Shown: positions 27,468-36,288 of the stretch, in pieces | Position numbering within the stretch: the stretch's first letter is position 1 | Layout: each line of letters begins with the position of its first letter | Assembly (NCBI RefSeq): GCF_002197685.1 | Contig: NZ_NBBI01000005.1 | Coordinates: 140,568 to 204,567, forward strand | Length of the DNA: 64,000 nucleotides | Source: Sphingomonas dokdonensis | Lineage (GTDB): Bacteria; Pseudomonadota; Alphaproteobacteria; Sphingomonadales; Sphingomonadaceae | Reading direction: 5' to 3' | Notes under the pieces: model-generated | What the model saw: the letters and a program-made list of their open reading frames with translations, nothing else | What the model was told of the DNA's origin: nothing | Databases searched by the model: none | Program-made: the position numbers and the translations under genes

Positions 27468-28469
27468 TCACCCCATCGTCAGCACAATCTTACCCACATG
27501 GTCGCCCGCCTCCATCCGGCGGTGCGCCTCCGCCGCCTCGGCGAACGGAAACACCTTATCCATCACCGGCTTCAGCCTGCCCGCCTCGACATGCGGCCAC
27601 ACGGTGCGCGCCAGTTCGTCCGCCACCATCGCCTTGAACCCTAAATCGCGCGCGCGCAGCGTCGATCCGGTCAGCGTCAGGCGGCGCATCATCACCTCGA
27701 AGATCGGGATGGTCGCCTTGGCCCCGCCCTGCACCGCGATCGAGACGTGCCGGCCGTCCTCCGCCAGGCACTTCAGGTTGCGCGGGATGTAATCGCCGCC
27801 CACCATGTCGAGCACCGCCGCAACGCCCTTGCCGCCGGTGATCTCCTTCACCCGCTCGACGAAATCCTCGGTCTTGTAGTTGATCGCGTGGTCCGCGCCG
27901 AGCGCCCTGGCCGCCGCGACCTTCTCGTCCGATCCGGCGGTCACGATGATCGTCACGCCAAAGATGTTGCATAGCGCGATCGCCATGGTGCCGATGCCGC
28001 TGGTGCCGCCATGCACCAGCACCGTATCGCCCTCGGTCGCATAAGCGCGCTCGAACAGGTTGGTCCACACGGTGAAGAGCGTTTCCGGCATCGCCGCCGC
28101 TTCTTCCATCGACAGGAGCTCGGGCACCGGCAAACATTGCCCGGCGGGCGCCGCGACATATTCGGCATAGCCGCCACCGGCCACCAGGGCACAGACCGGC
28201 TGGCCGATCATCAGCGACGCGACATCGGGCGCCATCGCCACCACCTCGCCGGACACCTCCAGGCCATAGATGGTCGGCGCGCCCGGCGGCGGGGGATAGG
28301 CACCCTTGCGCTGCATCACGTCCGGCCGGTTCACGCCCGCAGCGGCAACGCGGATCAGCACCTCGCCCGGTTGCAGCGCCGGCACCGGCCGCTCCGTCAG
28401 CGTCAGCACCTCGGGGCCGCCATGAACCTCGGGATCGATCGCCTGCATCATCGCCGGAATATCGTTCAT
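27468..28469 (-). CDS. NAD(P)H-quinone oxidoreductase, zeta-crystallin/PIG3 type
   Basis: A 333-aa medium-chain reductase. The N-terminal GroES-like domain lacks catalytic zinc ligands, and the nucleotide-binding motif is VLVHGGTSGIGTMAIAL. Other family blocks are AAGVNRPDVMQRKGAYPPP, PAGQCLPVPELLSMEEAAAM and ADHAINYKTEDF. Such enzymes reduce quinones using NADPH in the cytoplasm and are often oxidative-stress proteins. The start at 28469 gives MNDIPAMMQAI; a start two codons later could also be used. The gene diverges from the DUF1192 gene. Confidence 0.92.
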   Translation of the reverse strand: MNDIPAMMQAIDPEVHGGPEVLTLTERPVPALQPGEVLIRVAAAGVNRPDVMQRKGAYPPPPGAPTIYGLEVSGEVVAMAPDVASLMIGQPVCALVAGGGYAEYVAAPAGQCLPVPELLSMEEAAAMPETLFTVWTNLFERAYATEGDTVLVHGGTSGIGTMAIALCNIFGVTIIVTAGSDEKVAAARALGADHAINYKTEDFVERVKEITGGKGVAAVLDMVGGDYIPRNLKCLAEDGRHVSIAVQGGAKATIPIFEVMMRRLTLTGSTLRARDLGFKAMVADELARTVWPHVEAGRLKPVMDKVFPFAEAAEAHRRMEAGDHVGKIVLTMG

Positions 28470-28517
28470 CGCCGTTCCCCCTTAACCATACATCCGTGAA
28501 TGCATGGGCGCGCCTTA

Positions 28518-28546
28518 TTGACTTCGCACCCGCAGCGGTCAACGAT
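28518..28546 (+). promoter_or_regulatory. Candidate promoter of the DUF1192 gene
   Basis: A good -35 TTGACT (28518-28523), a 17-base spacer and a weak -10 AACGAT (28541-28546). The DUF1192 ATG at 28554 is only seven bases after the -10, so the transcript would be leaderless. The -10 matches the consensus at only three positions. Confidence 0.35.
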
Positions 28547-28553
28547 GCGCGTC

Positions 28554-28751
28554 ATGGATCTGGATGATATCCTTGGGTCCCGGCCCGACGATCCCTTGAG
28601 CGCGCTGCTGCGCGAGGATCTCGATCGCCTCTCGGTGGCGGAGCTGGAGGCGCGGATCGCCGCGCTGGAGGGCGAAATCGCCCGATCCCGCCGCAAGATC
28701 GATCATGCGGTGAACCACCGCGCGAGCGCGGACGCCCTGTTCAAGCGATGA
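28554..28751 (+). CDS. DUF1192 family small protein, 65 aa
   Basis: A 65-aa acidic N-terminus (MDLDDILGSRPDDPLSALLR) followed by a predicted coiled coil (EDLDRLSVAELEARIAALEG, EIARSRRKIDHAVNHR). This is the DUF1192 family (PF06698), small alphaproteobacterial proteins of unknown function. I chose the ATG at 28554 from family length; upstream in-frame ATGs at 28500 and 28545 are less likely. It stands alone between the quinone oxidoreductase and clpA. Confidence 0.88.
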   Translation: MDLDDILGSRPDDPLSALLREDLDRLSVAELEARIAALEGEIARSRRKIDHAVNHRASADALFKR

Positions 28752-28912
28752 CCCGGGGCGCATCGGCTGGCCGCGACGCCATCTGCCGGTGCGGGGCCAC
28801 GATGCCATTCGGCCTGCCGCTTGATGCCGGGCGTCGCAATCACGACATTGTAGCAAAGGGCCAGGCGCCTTCCCCCGAGGCGTCACTCCATGGCCCCCTA
28901 GGAGTACCCTGA
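28752..28912 (+). promoter_or_regulatory. clpA upstream region
   Basis: 161 bases without a gene, ending in a good Shine-Dalgarno TAGGAGT about eight bases before the clpA ATG. clpS, which often precedes clpA, is not here. No clear promoter hexamers are visible. Confidence 0.3.
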
Positions 28913-31234
28913 ATGCCATCCTTTGCCAGCGCTCTCGAGACCACGCTGCACAAGGCGCTCGAGGCTGCGTCCGCGCGGCGCCACGAATATGCAACGCTTG
29001 AACACCTCCTCTTCGCGCTCGTCGACGACGAACACGCCAGCCAGGTGATGACCGCGTGCGGCGTCGATCTCGGCGAGCTGAAAACCACCGTTGCGCATTA
29101 TCTCGATACCGAGCTTGGCGCGCTCAAGGTCGATCAGCAGACCGATCCCTCGCCCACCAGCGGCTTCCAGCGCGTCGTCCAGCGCGCGATCCTGCACGTC
29201 CAGTCGTCGGGCCGCGACGAAGTGACCGGCGCCAACGTGCTGGTCGCCCTGTTCTCCGAACGCGAAAGCTATGCCGTCTATTTCCTGCAGCAGCAGGACA
29301 TGAGCCGCCTCGATGCCGTTAGCTTCATCAGCCACGGCGTCGGCAAGGGCGCGGCCGCACCCGAAGCCTCGTCCGGCCCCAAGGGCGCCGAGGACAAGGA
29401 AGAGAAGAAGCCGGCGGAAAAGGGCGCCAAGGGCGAAAGCGCGCTCAAGCAGTTCACCGTCGACCTCAATGAAAAGGCCAAGAACGGCAAGGTCGATCCG
29501 CTGATCGGCCGCGGGCCGGAGGTCGATCGCACGGTGCAGATCCTGTGCCGCCGGTCGAAGAACAACCCGCTCTATGTGGGCGATCCGGGCGTCGGCAAGA
29601 CCGCGATTGCGGAAGGCCTCGCGCGCAAGATCGTCGAGGGCGACGTGCCCGACGTGCTGAAGCCCGCGGTGATCTATTCGCTCGACATGGGCGCGTTGCT
29701 TGCCGGCACGCGCTACCGCGGCGATTTCGAGGAGCGGCTGAAGCAGGTCGTCAACGAACTGGAAAAGCTGCCGCACGCGGTGCTGTTCATCGACGAGATC
29801 CACACGGTGATCGGTGCCGGCGCGACCAGCGGCGGCGCGATGGACGCGTCGAACCTGCTGAAGCCGGCGCTGTCGGGCGGCACGATCCGTTGTATCGGGT
29901 CGACCACCTACAAGGAGTTCCGCAACCACTTCGAGAAGGATCGCGCGCTGCTGCGCCGGTTCCAGAAGATCGACGTGAACGAGCCGACGATCGAGGATAC
30001 GATCAAGATCCTCGCCGGCCTGCGCTCGGCGTTCGAGACGCACCATGACGTGAAGTACACGCCCGACGCGATCAAGTCGGCCGTGGAGCTCTCCGCGCGC
30101 TACATCAACGACCGCAAGCTGCCCGACAAGGCGATCGACGTGATCGACGAGGTCGGCGCGATGCAGATGCTGGTGGCGCCGTCGAAGCGCAAGAAGACGA
30201 TCACGCCCAAGGAGATCGAGCAGGTCATCGCGACCATGGCGCGCATCCCGCCGAAGAGCGTGTCGACCGACGACAAGAAGGTGCTCGAGACGCTCGAGAC
30301 CGACCTGAAGCGTGTCGTGTTCGGCCAGAACAAGGCGATCGAGAACCTCGCGTCGGCGATCAAGCTGTCACGCGCGGGCCTTCGCGATCCCGAGAAGCCG
30401 ATCGGCAATTACCTCTTCACCGGCCCCACGGGCGTCGGCAAGACGGAAGTCGCCAAGCAGCTCAGCGTCATCATGGGCATTCCGCTCCAGCGGTTCGACA
30501 TGTCCGAATATATGGAGCGTCACTCGGTCAGCCGGCTGATCGGTGCCCCGCCGGGCTATGTCGGCTTCGACCAGGGCGGGCTGCTGACCGACGCGGTCGA
30601 CCAGAACCCGCATTGCGTGCTGCTGCTCGACGAGATCGAGAAGGCGCATCCGGACCTGTTCAACATCCTGCTGCAGGTGATGGACAACGGGCGCCTGACC
30701 GACCAGCACGGCAAGACGGTCGACTTCCGCAACGTCATCCTGATCATGACGACCAATGCGGGCGCATCCGACATGGCGCGCGAGACATTGGGCTTCGGCA
30801 ATCTTTCCCGCGAGGGCGAGGACGAGCAGGCGGTACAGAAGCTGTTCACGCCGGAATTCCGCAATCGTCTCGATGCGATCGTGCCGTTCAGCTACCTGCC
30901 GACCGAAGTCGTCGCGCGGGTGGTGGACAAGTTCATCCTTCAGCTGGAGCTCCAGTTGGCGGACCGCGACGTCCACATCAAGCTCGACGACGAGGCGCGC
31001 CAGTGGCTCACCACCAAGGGCTATGACAAGCTCTATGGCGCGCGCCCGATGGGCCGCCTGATCCAGGAGAAGATTAAGCAGCCGCTCGCCGAGGAGCTGC
31101 TCTTCGGCAAGCTCGTCCATGGCGGTGAGGTCGTGGTGAAGCTGAAGGACAATGCGCTGACGTTCGAGATCGTCGGCGCAGCGCCCAAGAAGCCGCGCAA
31201 GAAGGGCGGCAAGCCGAAGGTCGAGGCGGAATAA
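28913..31234 (+). CDS. clpA: ATP-dependent Clp protease ATP-binding subunit ClpA
   Basis: Unfoldase of the ClpAP protease, acting on N-degron substrates delivered by ClpS. The 773-aa protein has a Clp N domain (residues 1-140), a Lys/Glu-rich linker, AAA module 1 with GDPGVGKTAIAEGLA and VLFIDEIHTVIGAG, and AAA module 2 with GPTGVGKTEVAKQLS, LLLDEIEKAHPDL and the pore segment GAPPGYVGFDQGG. The ClpP-docking LGF tripeptide is present in RETLGFGNLSREG before KLFTPEFRNRLD. The aat gene at 8.2 kb would make substrates for this machine. A strong terminator follows. Confidence 0.97.
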   Translation: MPSFASALETTLHKALEAASARRHEYATLEHLLFALVDDEHASQVMTACGVDLGELKTTVAHYLDTELGALKVDQQTDPSPTSGFQRVVQRAILHVQSSGRDEVTGANVLVALFSERESYAVYFLQQQDMSRLDAVSFISHGVGKGAAAPEASSGPKGAEDKEEKKPAEKGAKGESALKQFTVDLNEKAKNGKVDPLIGRGPEVDRTVQILCRRSKNNPLYVGDPGVGKTAIAEGLARKIVEGDVPDVLKPAVIYSLDMGALLAGTRYRGDFEERLKQVVNELEKLPHAVLFIDEIHTVIGAGATSGGAMDASNLLKPALSGGTIRCIGSTTYKEFRNHFEKDRALLRRFQKIDVNEPTIEDTIKILAGLRSAFETHHDVKYTPDAIKSAVELSARYINDRKLPDKAIDVIDEVGAMQMLVAPSKRKKTITPKEIEQVIATMARIPPKSVSTDDKKVLETLETDLKRVVFGQNKAIENLASAIKLSRAGLRDPEKPIGNYLFTGPTGVGKTEVAKQLSVIMGIPLQRFDMSEYMERHSVSRLIGAPPGYVGFDQGGLLTDAVDQNPHCVLLLDEIEKAHPDLFNILLQVMDNGRLTDQHGKTVDFRNVILIMTTNAGASDMARETLGFGNLSREGEDEQAVQKLFTPEFRNRLDAIVPFSYLPTEVVARVVDKFILQLELQLADRDVHIKLDDEARQWLTTKGYDKLYGARPMGRLIQEKIKQPLAEELLFGKLVHGGEVVVKLKDNALTFEIVGAAPKKPRKKGGKPKVEAE

Positions 31235-31239
31235 TGATC

Positions 31240-31270
31240 AAGGGCGCCGATCGCGAGATCGGCGCCCTTT
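31240..31270 (+). terminator. Intrinsic terminator after clpA
   Basis: Stem AAGGGCGCCGATC (31240-31252) pairs perfectly with GATCGGCGCCCTT (31257-31269), with a four-base loop GCGA and TTT at the end. It begins six bases after the clpA stop. Because both flanks carry A and T tracts it could also work in the reverse direction. Confidence 0.85.
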
Positions 31271-31595
31271 CAGCCAGTGCGCTTGGTCCCAGACCACCCG
31301 TCATCCCGGCCTTGAGCCGGGATCCATCCGTCAGCGAACGCTGCGTGACATGATAACCGACAATGCCGGCGCCGCTATGGCCCCGGATTAAGTTCAGGAT
31401 AACGCGACTATGCAGTCCAGTCAGCCCAACCCTTCATGCCAGACTCTTCCCGGCATCCAGGGCTGTGCATCTCTCACGATTGTTGGACGAGCGAACGGGT
31501 AGATGCCGGGGCGCGCCCAGCGTGAACGTAATGACGAATATATCGCCCGTATCTGGTGGCGCTCGAATCGTCGTACCTTAACTCAGCGCCAAAGC
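31271..31595. repeat. Intergenic REP-like palindromes, decayed
   Basis: 325 bases without a supported gene. A clear REP-like palindrome lies at 31299-31328 (CATCCCGGC...GCCGGGATCC). A diverged copy lies at about 31434-31461 (CATGCC...GGCATCC), and fragments of an inverted one (AGATGCCGGGGC) at about 31501-31514, suggesting an eroded inverted doublet. Confidence 0.65.
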
Positions 31596-31826
31596 TCAGC
31601 CCCTCGGCGAGCCCTCGCCCTTGGCCACCCACTGCGGGCCGCTCGCCTTGCAGGCGGCGCTGATCATCGGGAACATGAGGTCGGTAGCGCGGGCAAGCGC
31701 AGCGGGCGCCGCTGCCTGGCATTGCTGCACCGTGGTATAGCGCGCCGGCTCAATCCGCGCCTCGGCGCAGCCGGAGCTGTCGTCGCCGCAGCCCATGATC
31801 GCCAGAACGAAAAAAACCGGTTGCAT
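31596..31826 (-). CDS. Small exported cysteine-containing protein, 76 aa
   Basis: The 76-aa frame from the ATG at 31826 begins MQPVFFVLAIMGCGDDSSGC, a short hydrophobic stretch that could be a signal peptide ending in a lipobox-like IMGC, followed by a mature domain with paired cysteines (DSSGCAEARIEP, TVQQCQAAAPAALARATDLM, SAACKASG). The pattern suits a small secreted or lipidated protein with disulfides. An upstream ATG at 31838 adds four residues. It is divergent from the S9 peptidase. No family is recognised. Confidence 0.6.
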   Translation of the reverse strand: MQPVFFVLAIMGCGDDSSGCAEARIEPARYTTVQQCQAAAPAALARATDLMFPMISAACKASGPQWVAKGEGSPRG

Positions 31827-31891
31827 ACTCGCCTCCACTCTGCATCACCAACCGTTCGCGGCGCCCGAATGTTCCGAAAAACTCTCTTGCC

Positions 31892-31915
31892 AGTGTGTTA
31901 GCGAGATGACACACT
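31892..31915 (+). promoter_or_regulatory. Palindromic operator upstream of the S9 peptidase gene
   Basis: Arms AGTGTGT (31892-31898) and ACACACT (31909-31915) form a perfect seven-base dyad in a 24-bp site. Extended half-sites are GTGTGTTA and TGACACAC. A TTGCCA (31887-31892) and CACACT (31910-31915), 17 bases apart, could be the promoter, so a bound protein would block the spacer and -10. The same 24-bp geometry appears at 44731-44754 and 45518-45541. GntR/YtrA-type repressors bind GTGTA-like dyads, a possible but unproven match. Confidence 0.55.
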
Positions 31916-31942
31916 CGATGCTCTCAAGGGGAGGATCGAGTG

Positions 31943-33979
31943 ATGCTGTCGGTGACGAAGGCGGTGCTTGCCGCGACCGGAATGATGCTTGCCGCGCTGC
32001 CGGCGCTTGTCGCGGCCGCCCCGGCACGGGGCGACCGCGTGCCGCTGATCGAGCGGGCCAAGCTGTTCGGCAACCCCGAGAAAACCGGCGGCAAGCTGTC
32101 ACCCGATGGGCGGTGGATCAGCTACATCGCCCCGCGTGACGGCGTGCTGAACGTCTGGGTCGCGCCCGCCGCCGATCCCGCCGCCGCCCGCCCGCTCACG
32201 GCGGAGAAACAGCGCCCGATCCGTCAGATCTTCTGGGCACCCGATTCGAGCCAGATCCTGTTCGTCAACGACAAGGGCGGCGACGAGAACTTCCGGCTGT
32301 ACGGCGTTCCCGTCAGCGGCGGCGACGCGCGCGATTACACGCCGTTCGACAAGGTCCGCGTCATGCCGATCGGCCAGAGCGCGATCATCAAGGATCGCAT
32401 CCTCATCGGCCTGAACAATCGCGACCCGCGCTGGCACGACGTCCACAGCCTGGACCTCAAGACCGGCAAGCTGACGCTGGTCATGCAGAACGACGGTTAC
32501 GGCCGCTTCCTCGCCGACGAGCAGCTAAACCTGCGCCTCGCCTCGCGCCCGCGCGCCGATGGCGGCGAGGACTGGTTCCGCGTGACGAACGGCGCGGTCG
32601 AGCAGACGCCGTTCGTCTCCTACGGGCTGGACGATGCGGCGAACACCTATCCGCTCGGCTTCACCAGCGATGGCGCCACGCTCTACTGGGTGGATTCGCG
32701 CGACGGCGACACCTCGGCGATCAAGGCGCAGGACGCCGCGGGCAAGATGACGCTAATCGCGCAGGACCCGCGTGTCGATCTGGAGGAAGGGCTGTTCAAT
32801 CCGAAGACCGGCGTGATCGAGGCGTATCGTCAGGAATATCTGAAGGGCGAATACGTCCCCGTCGGCGATGCGGTCACCGCCGACCTCGCCTTTCTGAAGG
32901 CGCAGAACAAGGGCGAGTTCACCGTCACCAGCCGCACCGATGCCGACGACAAATGGCTGGTCGCCTTTGACGCCGTGTCCGCCCCCGCCTCCACCTGGGT
33001 CTATGATCGCAAGGCCAAGGCGCTGAAACAGCTCTACGTGTCGCGCCCGGCGCTGGTCGGCGCGCCGTTGGTGCCGATGCACCCCGCGGTCATCAAGTCG
33101 CGCGACGGGCTGGACCTCGTGTCCTATCTGTCGCTGCCGCGCGAGGCCGATGCGAACGGCGATGGCAAGGCGGACAGGCCCGTGCCGATGGTCCTGTTCG
33201 TCCATGGCGGGCCGTGGGGCCGCGACGTGTATGGCTACAACAGCTATCACCAGTGGATGGCGAACCGCGGCTATGCCGTGCTGTCGGTTAACTTCCGCGC
33301 CTCCACCGGCTTCGGCAAGAAGTTCCTCACCGCCGGCAACATGGAATGGGGCCGCAAGATGCACGACGACCTGCTCGACGCGGTCGACTGGGCCGTGGCG
33401 CAGGGTGTGACGACCCGGGACAAGGTCGCGATCATGGGCGGCTCCTACGGCGGCTATGCGACGCTCGCCGGCCTTGCCTTCACGCCCGATACCTTCGCCT
33501 GCGGCGTCGACATCGTCGGCCCGTCGAACCTCAACACGTTGCTCGGCTCCATCCCGGCCTATTGGGAAGCGGGCAAGCAGCAAATGTACCGCCGCATGGG
33601 CAATCCCACCACGCCGGAGGGTCAGGCGATCCTGAAGGAACGCTCGCCGCTGTTCGCCGCGGACAGGATCAAGAAGCCGCTGCTGATCGGCCAGGGCGCC
33701 AGCGATCCGCGCGTCAACGTGCGCGAAAGCGATCAGATCGTCGACGCGATGAAGGCGAAGAACATCCCCGTCACCTATGTCGTCTTCCCCGACGAGGGCC
33801 ATGGCTTCGCCCGCCCGGTCAACAACATCGCGTTCAACGCGGTCACTGAGAACTTCCTCGCCCCCTGCCTCGGCGGCCGCGCGGAGCCGATCGGCGACGC
33901 ACTGGCGGCATCCACCGCCGACGTGCGCGAGGGCGCCGGAAACGTTCAGGGCCTCTCCGTACCACCCGCCACGCGGTAA
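31943..33979 (+). CDS. Exported S9 family prolyl oligopeptidase
   Basis: A 678-aa serine peptidase with an N-terminal signal peptide (SVTKAVLAATGMMLAALPAL, cleavage near AAA-APARG). Residues about 40-400 form the beta-propeller (TAEKQRPIRQIFWAPDSSQI), and the C-terminal alpha/beta-hydrolase has catalytic Ser in IMGGSYGGYATLAG, Asp in IGQGASDPRVNV and His in FPDEGHGFARP. It probably degrades peptides in the periplasm. ATG at 31943 follows AGGGGAGGA by eight bases; an in-frame GTG at 31940 is an alternative. A 24-bp operator lies just upstream. Confidence 0.93.
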   Translation: MLSVTKAVLAATGMMLAALPALVAAAPARGDRVPLIERAKLFGNPEKTGGKLSPDGRWISYIAPRDGVLNVWVAPAADPAAARPLTAEKQRPIRQIFWAPDSSQILFVNDKGGDENFRLYGVPVSGGDARDYTPFDKVRVMPIGQSAIIKDRILIGLNNRDPRWHDVHSLDLKTGKLTLVMQNDGYGRFLADEQLNLRLASRPRADGGEDWFRVTNGAVEQTPFVSYGLDDAANTYPLGFTSDGATLYWVDSRDGDTSAIKAQDAAGKMTLIAQDPRVDLEEGLFNPKTGVIEAYRQEYLKGEYVPVGDAVTADLAFLKAQNKGEFTVTSRTDADDKWLVAFDAVSAPASTWVYDRKAKALKQLYVSRPALVGAPLVPMHPAVIKSRDGLDLVSYLSLPREADANGDGKADRPVPMVLFVHGGPWGRDVYGYNSYHQWMANRGYAVLSVNFRASTGFGKKFLTAGNMEWGRKMHDDLLDAVDWAVAQGVTTRDKVAIMGGSYGGYATLAGLAFTPDTFACGVDIVGPSNLNTLLGSIPAYWEAGKQQMYRRMGNPTTPEGQAILKERSPLFAADRIKKPLLIGQGASDPRVNVRESDQIVDAMKAKNIPVTYVVFPDEGHGFARPVNNIAFNAVTENFLAPCLGGRAEPIGDALAASTADVREGAGNVQGLSVPPATR

Positions 33980-33994
33980 GCGTCGCCGCGCTGT

Positions 33995-34034
33995 AGGCCG
34001 CCGCCATCCCCGATCGGGAGGGCGGCGGCGGCCT
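33995..34034 (+). terminator. GC-rich hairpin after the S9 peptidase gene
   Basis: AGGCCGCCGCC (33995-34005) can pair with GGCGGCGGCCT (34024-34034) around an 18-base loop that itself contains a CCCGATCGGG palindrome. There is no T-run, so function as a terminator is uncertain. Confidence 0.45.
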
Positions 34035-34089
34035 CGATCGTCGCTGCCCCCATTGCGCCGGCGCCGCATCGCCCCGACATAAGCACGCA

Positions 34090-35907
34090 ATGCCACCGTC
34101 CGATACGACCGGGCGTAGCGTCGAGCGCCCGCTCGGGCCCACGCTGCGCCGCTTCCTCCCCTATCTCTGGCCCGCCGACGCCCCCGGCATGAAGCTGCGC
34201 GTCGCGGGCGCCATGACGTTGGTGGTGCTGTCGAAGCTCGTTCAGGTCTATGGCGCGCCGTTTGCGCTGCAGGGCGCAGTGGACGGCATGGCGTCGCTGC
34301 CGCGCTCCCCCGCCACGCTCGTGATCCTGCTGGTCGTCGGCTATGCCGCCGCGCGCTTCGGCAGCACCCTGTTCGACAATCTGCGCAACACGGTGTTCGA
34401 AAGCGTCGGGCAGGAGGCGACCCGTCGCCTTGCATCGCAGGTGTTCCGCCACCTGCACGATCTGTCGCTGCGCTTTCATCTCGAGCGGCGCACCGGCGCG
34501 GTCACCAAGGTGGTGGAGCGCGGCACCAAAAGCATCGACACGATGCTCTACTTCCTCCTGTTCAACATCGCGCCGACCGTGCTCGAGCTCACCCTCGTGC
34601 TCGGCATCTTCTGGGTGAAGTTCGGCTGGCCGCTGGTTGCCGCAACGGTCGCGATGGTCGTCGTCTACATCTGGTTCACGCGAATGGTGACCGACTGGCG
34701 CGCGTCGCTGCGCGAGCGGATGAACGATCTCGATACCGGCGCCGTCGCGCATGCGGTGGATTCGCTGCTCAATTTCGAGACGGTGAAATATTTCGGCGCA
34801 GAGGACCGCGAGGCACGCCGCTACGATGCCGCAATGCAGGCCTATGCCGGCGCCGCGGTGCGCTCGGAAAACAGCCTCGCCTGGCTCAACATCGGCCAGG
34901 CCGCGATCACCAATCTGATGCTCGGCGGCGGCATGGCGTTCGTCGTCTGGGGCTGGTCGCAGGGCCGCTTCTCGGCCGGCGACGTGGTGCTCGTCTCGAC
35001 GCTCCTGTCGCAGCTGTTCCGCCCGCTCGACCTGCTCGGCATGGTGTATCGCACGATCCGCCAGGGCGTCATCGACATGGGCGCGATGTTCGACCTGGTC
35101 GACACGCCGTCCGAGGTGGTCGATCCGGTGGGCGCCCCGCCGCTTCAGGTCGGCCCGGGGCACCTCCGCTTCGACGATGTGCGCTTCGGCTATGACGCCG
35201 GTCGCGATATCCTGAAGGGCGTCACGCTCGACATTCCCGCCGGCAGCACGGTGGCGGTGGTCGGCCCGTCTGGCGCGGGCAAATCCACCCTCGCGCGCCT
35301 GCTATACCGTTTCTACGACCTGACCGGCGGCCGCGTGACGATCGACGGGCAGGATATCGCGGCGGTGACCCAGGCAAGCCTGCGCCGCGCGATCGGCATC
35401 GTCCCGCAGGACACGGTGCTGTTCAACGACACCATTGGCTACAACATCGCCTATGGCCGCGAGGGCGCAGACGACGAAGAGGTGCGCGCCGCCGCCCGCG
35501 GCGCCGCCATCGCCGGCTTCATCGAGGCGCAGACCGACGGCTACGACACGCGCGTCGGCGAACGCGGCCTGAAGCTGTCGGGCGGCGAGAAGCAGCGCGT
35601 CGCCATCGCGCGCACCCTGCTCAAGAACCCGCCGATCCTGATCCTCGACGAAGCCACGTCGGCGCTCGACAGCCGGACGGAGGCGGACATCATGGCCACG
35701 CTTGAGGCGATCGAGCGCGGCCGCACCACCATCGTCATCGCGCACCGCCTGTCCACCATCGTCCATGCGGACAAGATCGTGGTGCTGGAGGGCGGCCGGA
35801 TCGCCGAACAGGGCACGCACGACGAGCTGCTGCGCGCCGGCGGCACCTATGCCGAGCTGTGGGCGCGGCAGGCGAGCGAGCAGCAGGAGGCGGAAGCGAT
35901 CGACTAG
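34090..35907 (+). CDS. Atm1/ABCB7-type ABC exporter
   Basis: A 605-residue half-transporter: a six-helix ABC exporter domain (residues about 30-330, with LHDLSLRFHLERRTGAVTKV and ERGTKSIDTMLYFLLFNI) followed by an ATPase with Walker A VVGPSGAGKSTLARL, signature LKLSGGEKQRVAIARTL, and Walker B ILILDEATSALDSRTEAD. It is close to mitochondrial Atm1 and NaAtm1 of Novosphingobium, which export glutathione conjugates and heavy-metal/sulfur species. The functional dimer sits in the inner membrane. Substrate inferred from family. The next gene, a GNAT enzyme, converges from the other strand 22 bases on. Confidence 0.94.
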   Translation: MPPSDTTGRSVERPLGPTLRRFLPYLWPADAPGMKLRVAGAMTLVVLSKLVQVYGAPFALQGAVDGMASLPRSPATLVILLVVGYAAARFGSTLFDNLRNTVFESVGQEATRRLASQVFRHLHDLSLRFHLERRTGAVTKVVERGTKSIDTMLYFLLFNIAPTVLELTLVLGIFWVKFGWPLVAATVAMVVVYIWFTRMVTDWRASLRERMNDLDTGAVAHAVDSLLNFETVKYFGAEDREARRYDAAMQAYAGAAVRSENSLAWLNIGQAAITNLMLGGGMAFVVWGWSQGRFSAGDVVLVSTLLSQLFRPLDLLGMVYRTIRQGVIDMGAMFDLVDTPSEVVDPVGAPPLQVGPGHLRFDDVRFGYDAGRDILKGVTLDIPAGSTVAVVGPSGAGKSTLARLLYRFYDLTGGRVTIDGQDIAAVTQASLRRAIGIVPQDTVLFNDTIGYNIAYGREGADDEEVRAAARGAAIAGFIEAQTDGYDTRVGERGLKLSGGEKQRVAIARTLLKNPPILILDEATSALDSRTEADIMATLEAIERGRTTIVIAHRLSTIVHADKIVVLEGGRIAEQGTHDELLRAGGTYAELWARQASEQQEAEAID

Positions 35908-35929
35908 GCCCGCGCCGCCTGCCGGCGGT

Positions 35930-36202
35930 TCACGCCAGCAAGTCGCGATATTCCGGGTGCTTGTCGATATAGGCCGCGACGAAGCGGCATTGCGCGATCA
36001 CCTTCAGCCCCTGGTCGCGCGCGCTGTCCAGCGCCGCGCGGATCAGCTTCGATCCGACGCCGCGTCCTTCGATCTCGGGCGGCACCAATGTGTGCGTGAA
36101 GACGATCCGGTCGCCCTCGCGCTGATAGGCGGCAACGGCGCGGTGGCCATCCAGATCAAGCTCGAATTCCTGCTCGGCGCGATTGTCGTGGACCTTGTTC
36201 AT
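35930..36202 (-). CDS. Small GNAT family N-acetyltransferase (YjdJ-like)
   Basis: A 90-aa minimal GNAT fold. The acetyl-CoA motif is in VPPEIEGRGVGSKLIRAALD, preceded by the beta strand RIVFTHTLV and followed by LKVIAQCRFVAAYIDKHPEY, which has the cysteine and C-terminal YxxHPEY pattern of the YjdJ/GTNAT type. Start ATG at 36202. Substrate unknown; small GNATs of this family are found as stand-alone proteins. The gene is divergent from recQ. Confidence 0.88.
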   Translation of the reverse strand: MNKVHDNRAEQEFELDLDGHRAVAAYQREGDRIVFTHTLVPPEIEGRGVGSKLIRAALDSARDQGLKVIAQCRFVAAYIDKHPEYRDLLA

Positions 36203-36288
36203 CGCGTCGCCCTATCTGATCCTGCCGTACAATGCACCGGACCCGCCCCGGTTGCCGCCCCCGCCCAGCACGCGTAGAGCCAGCGCGA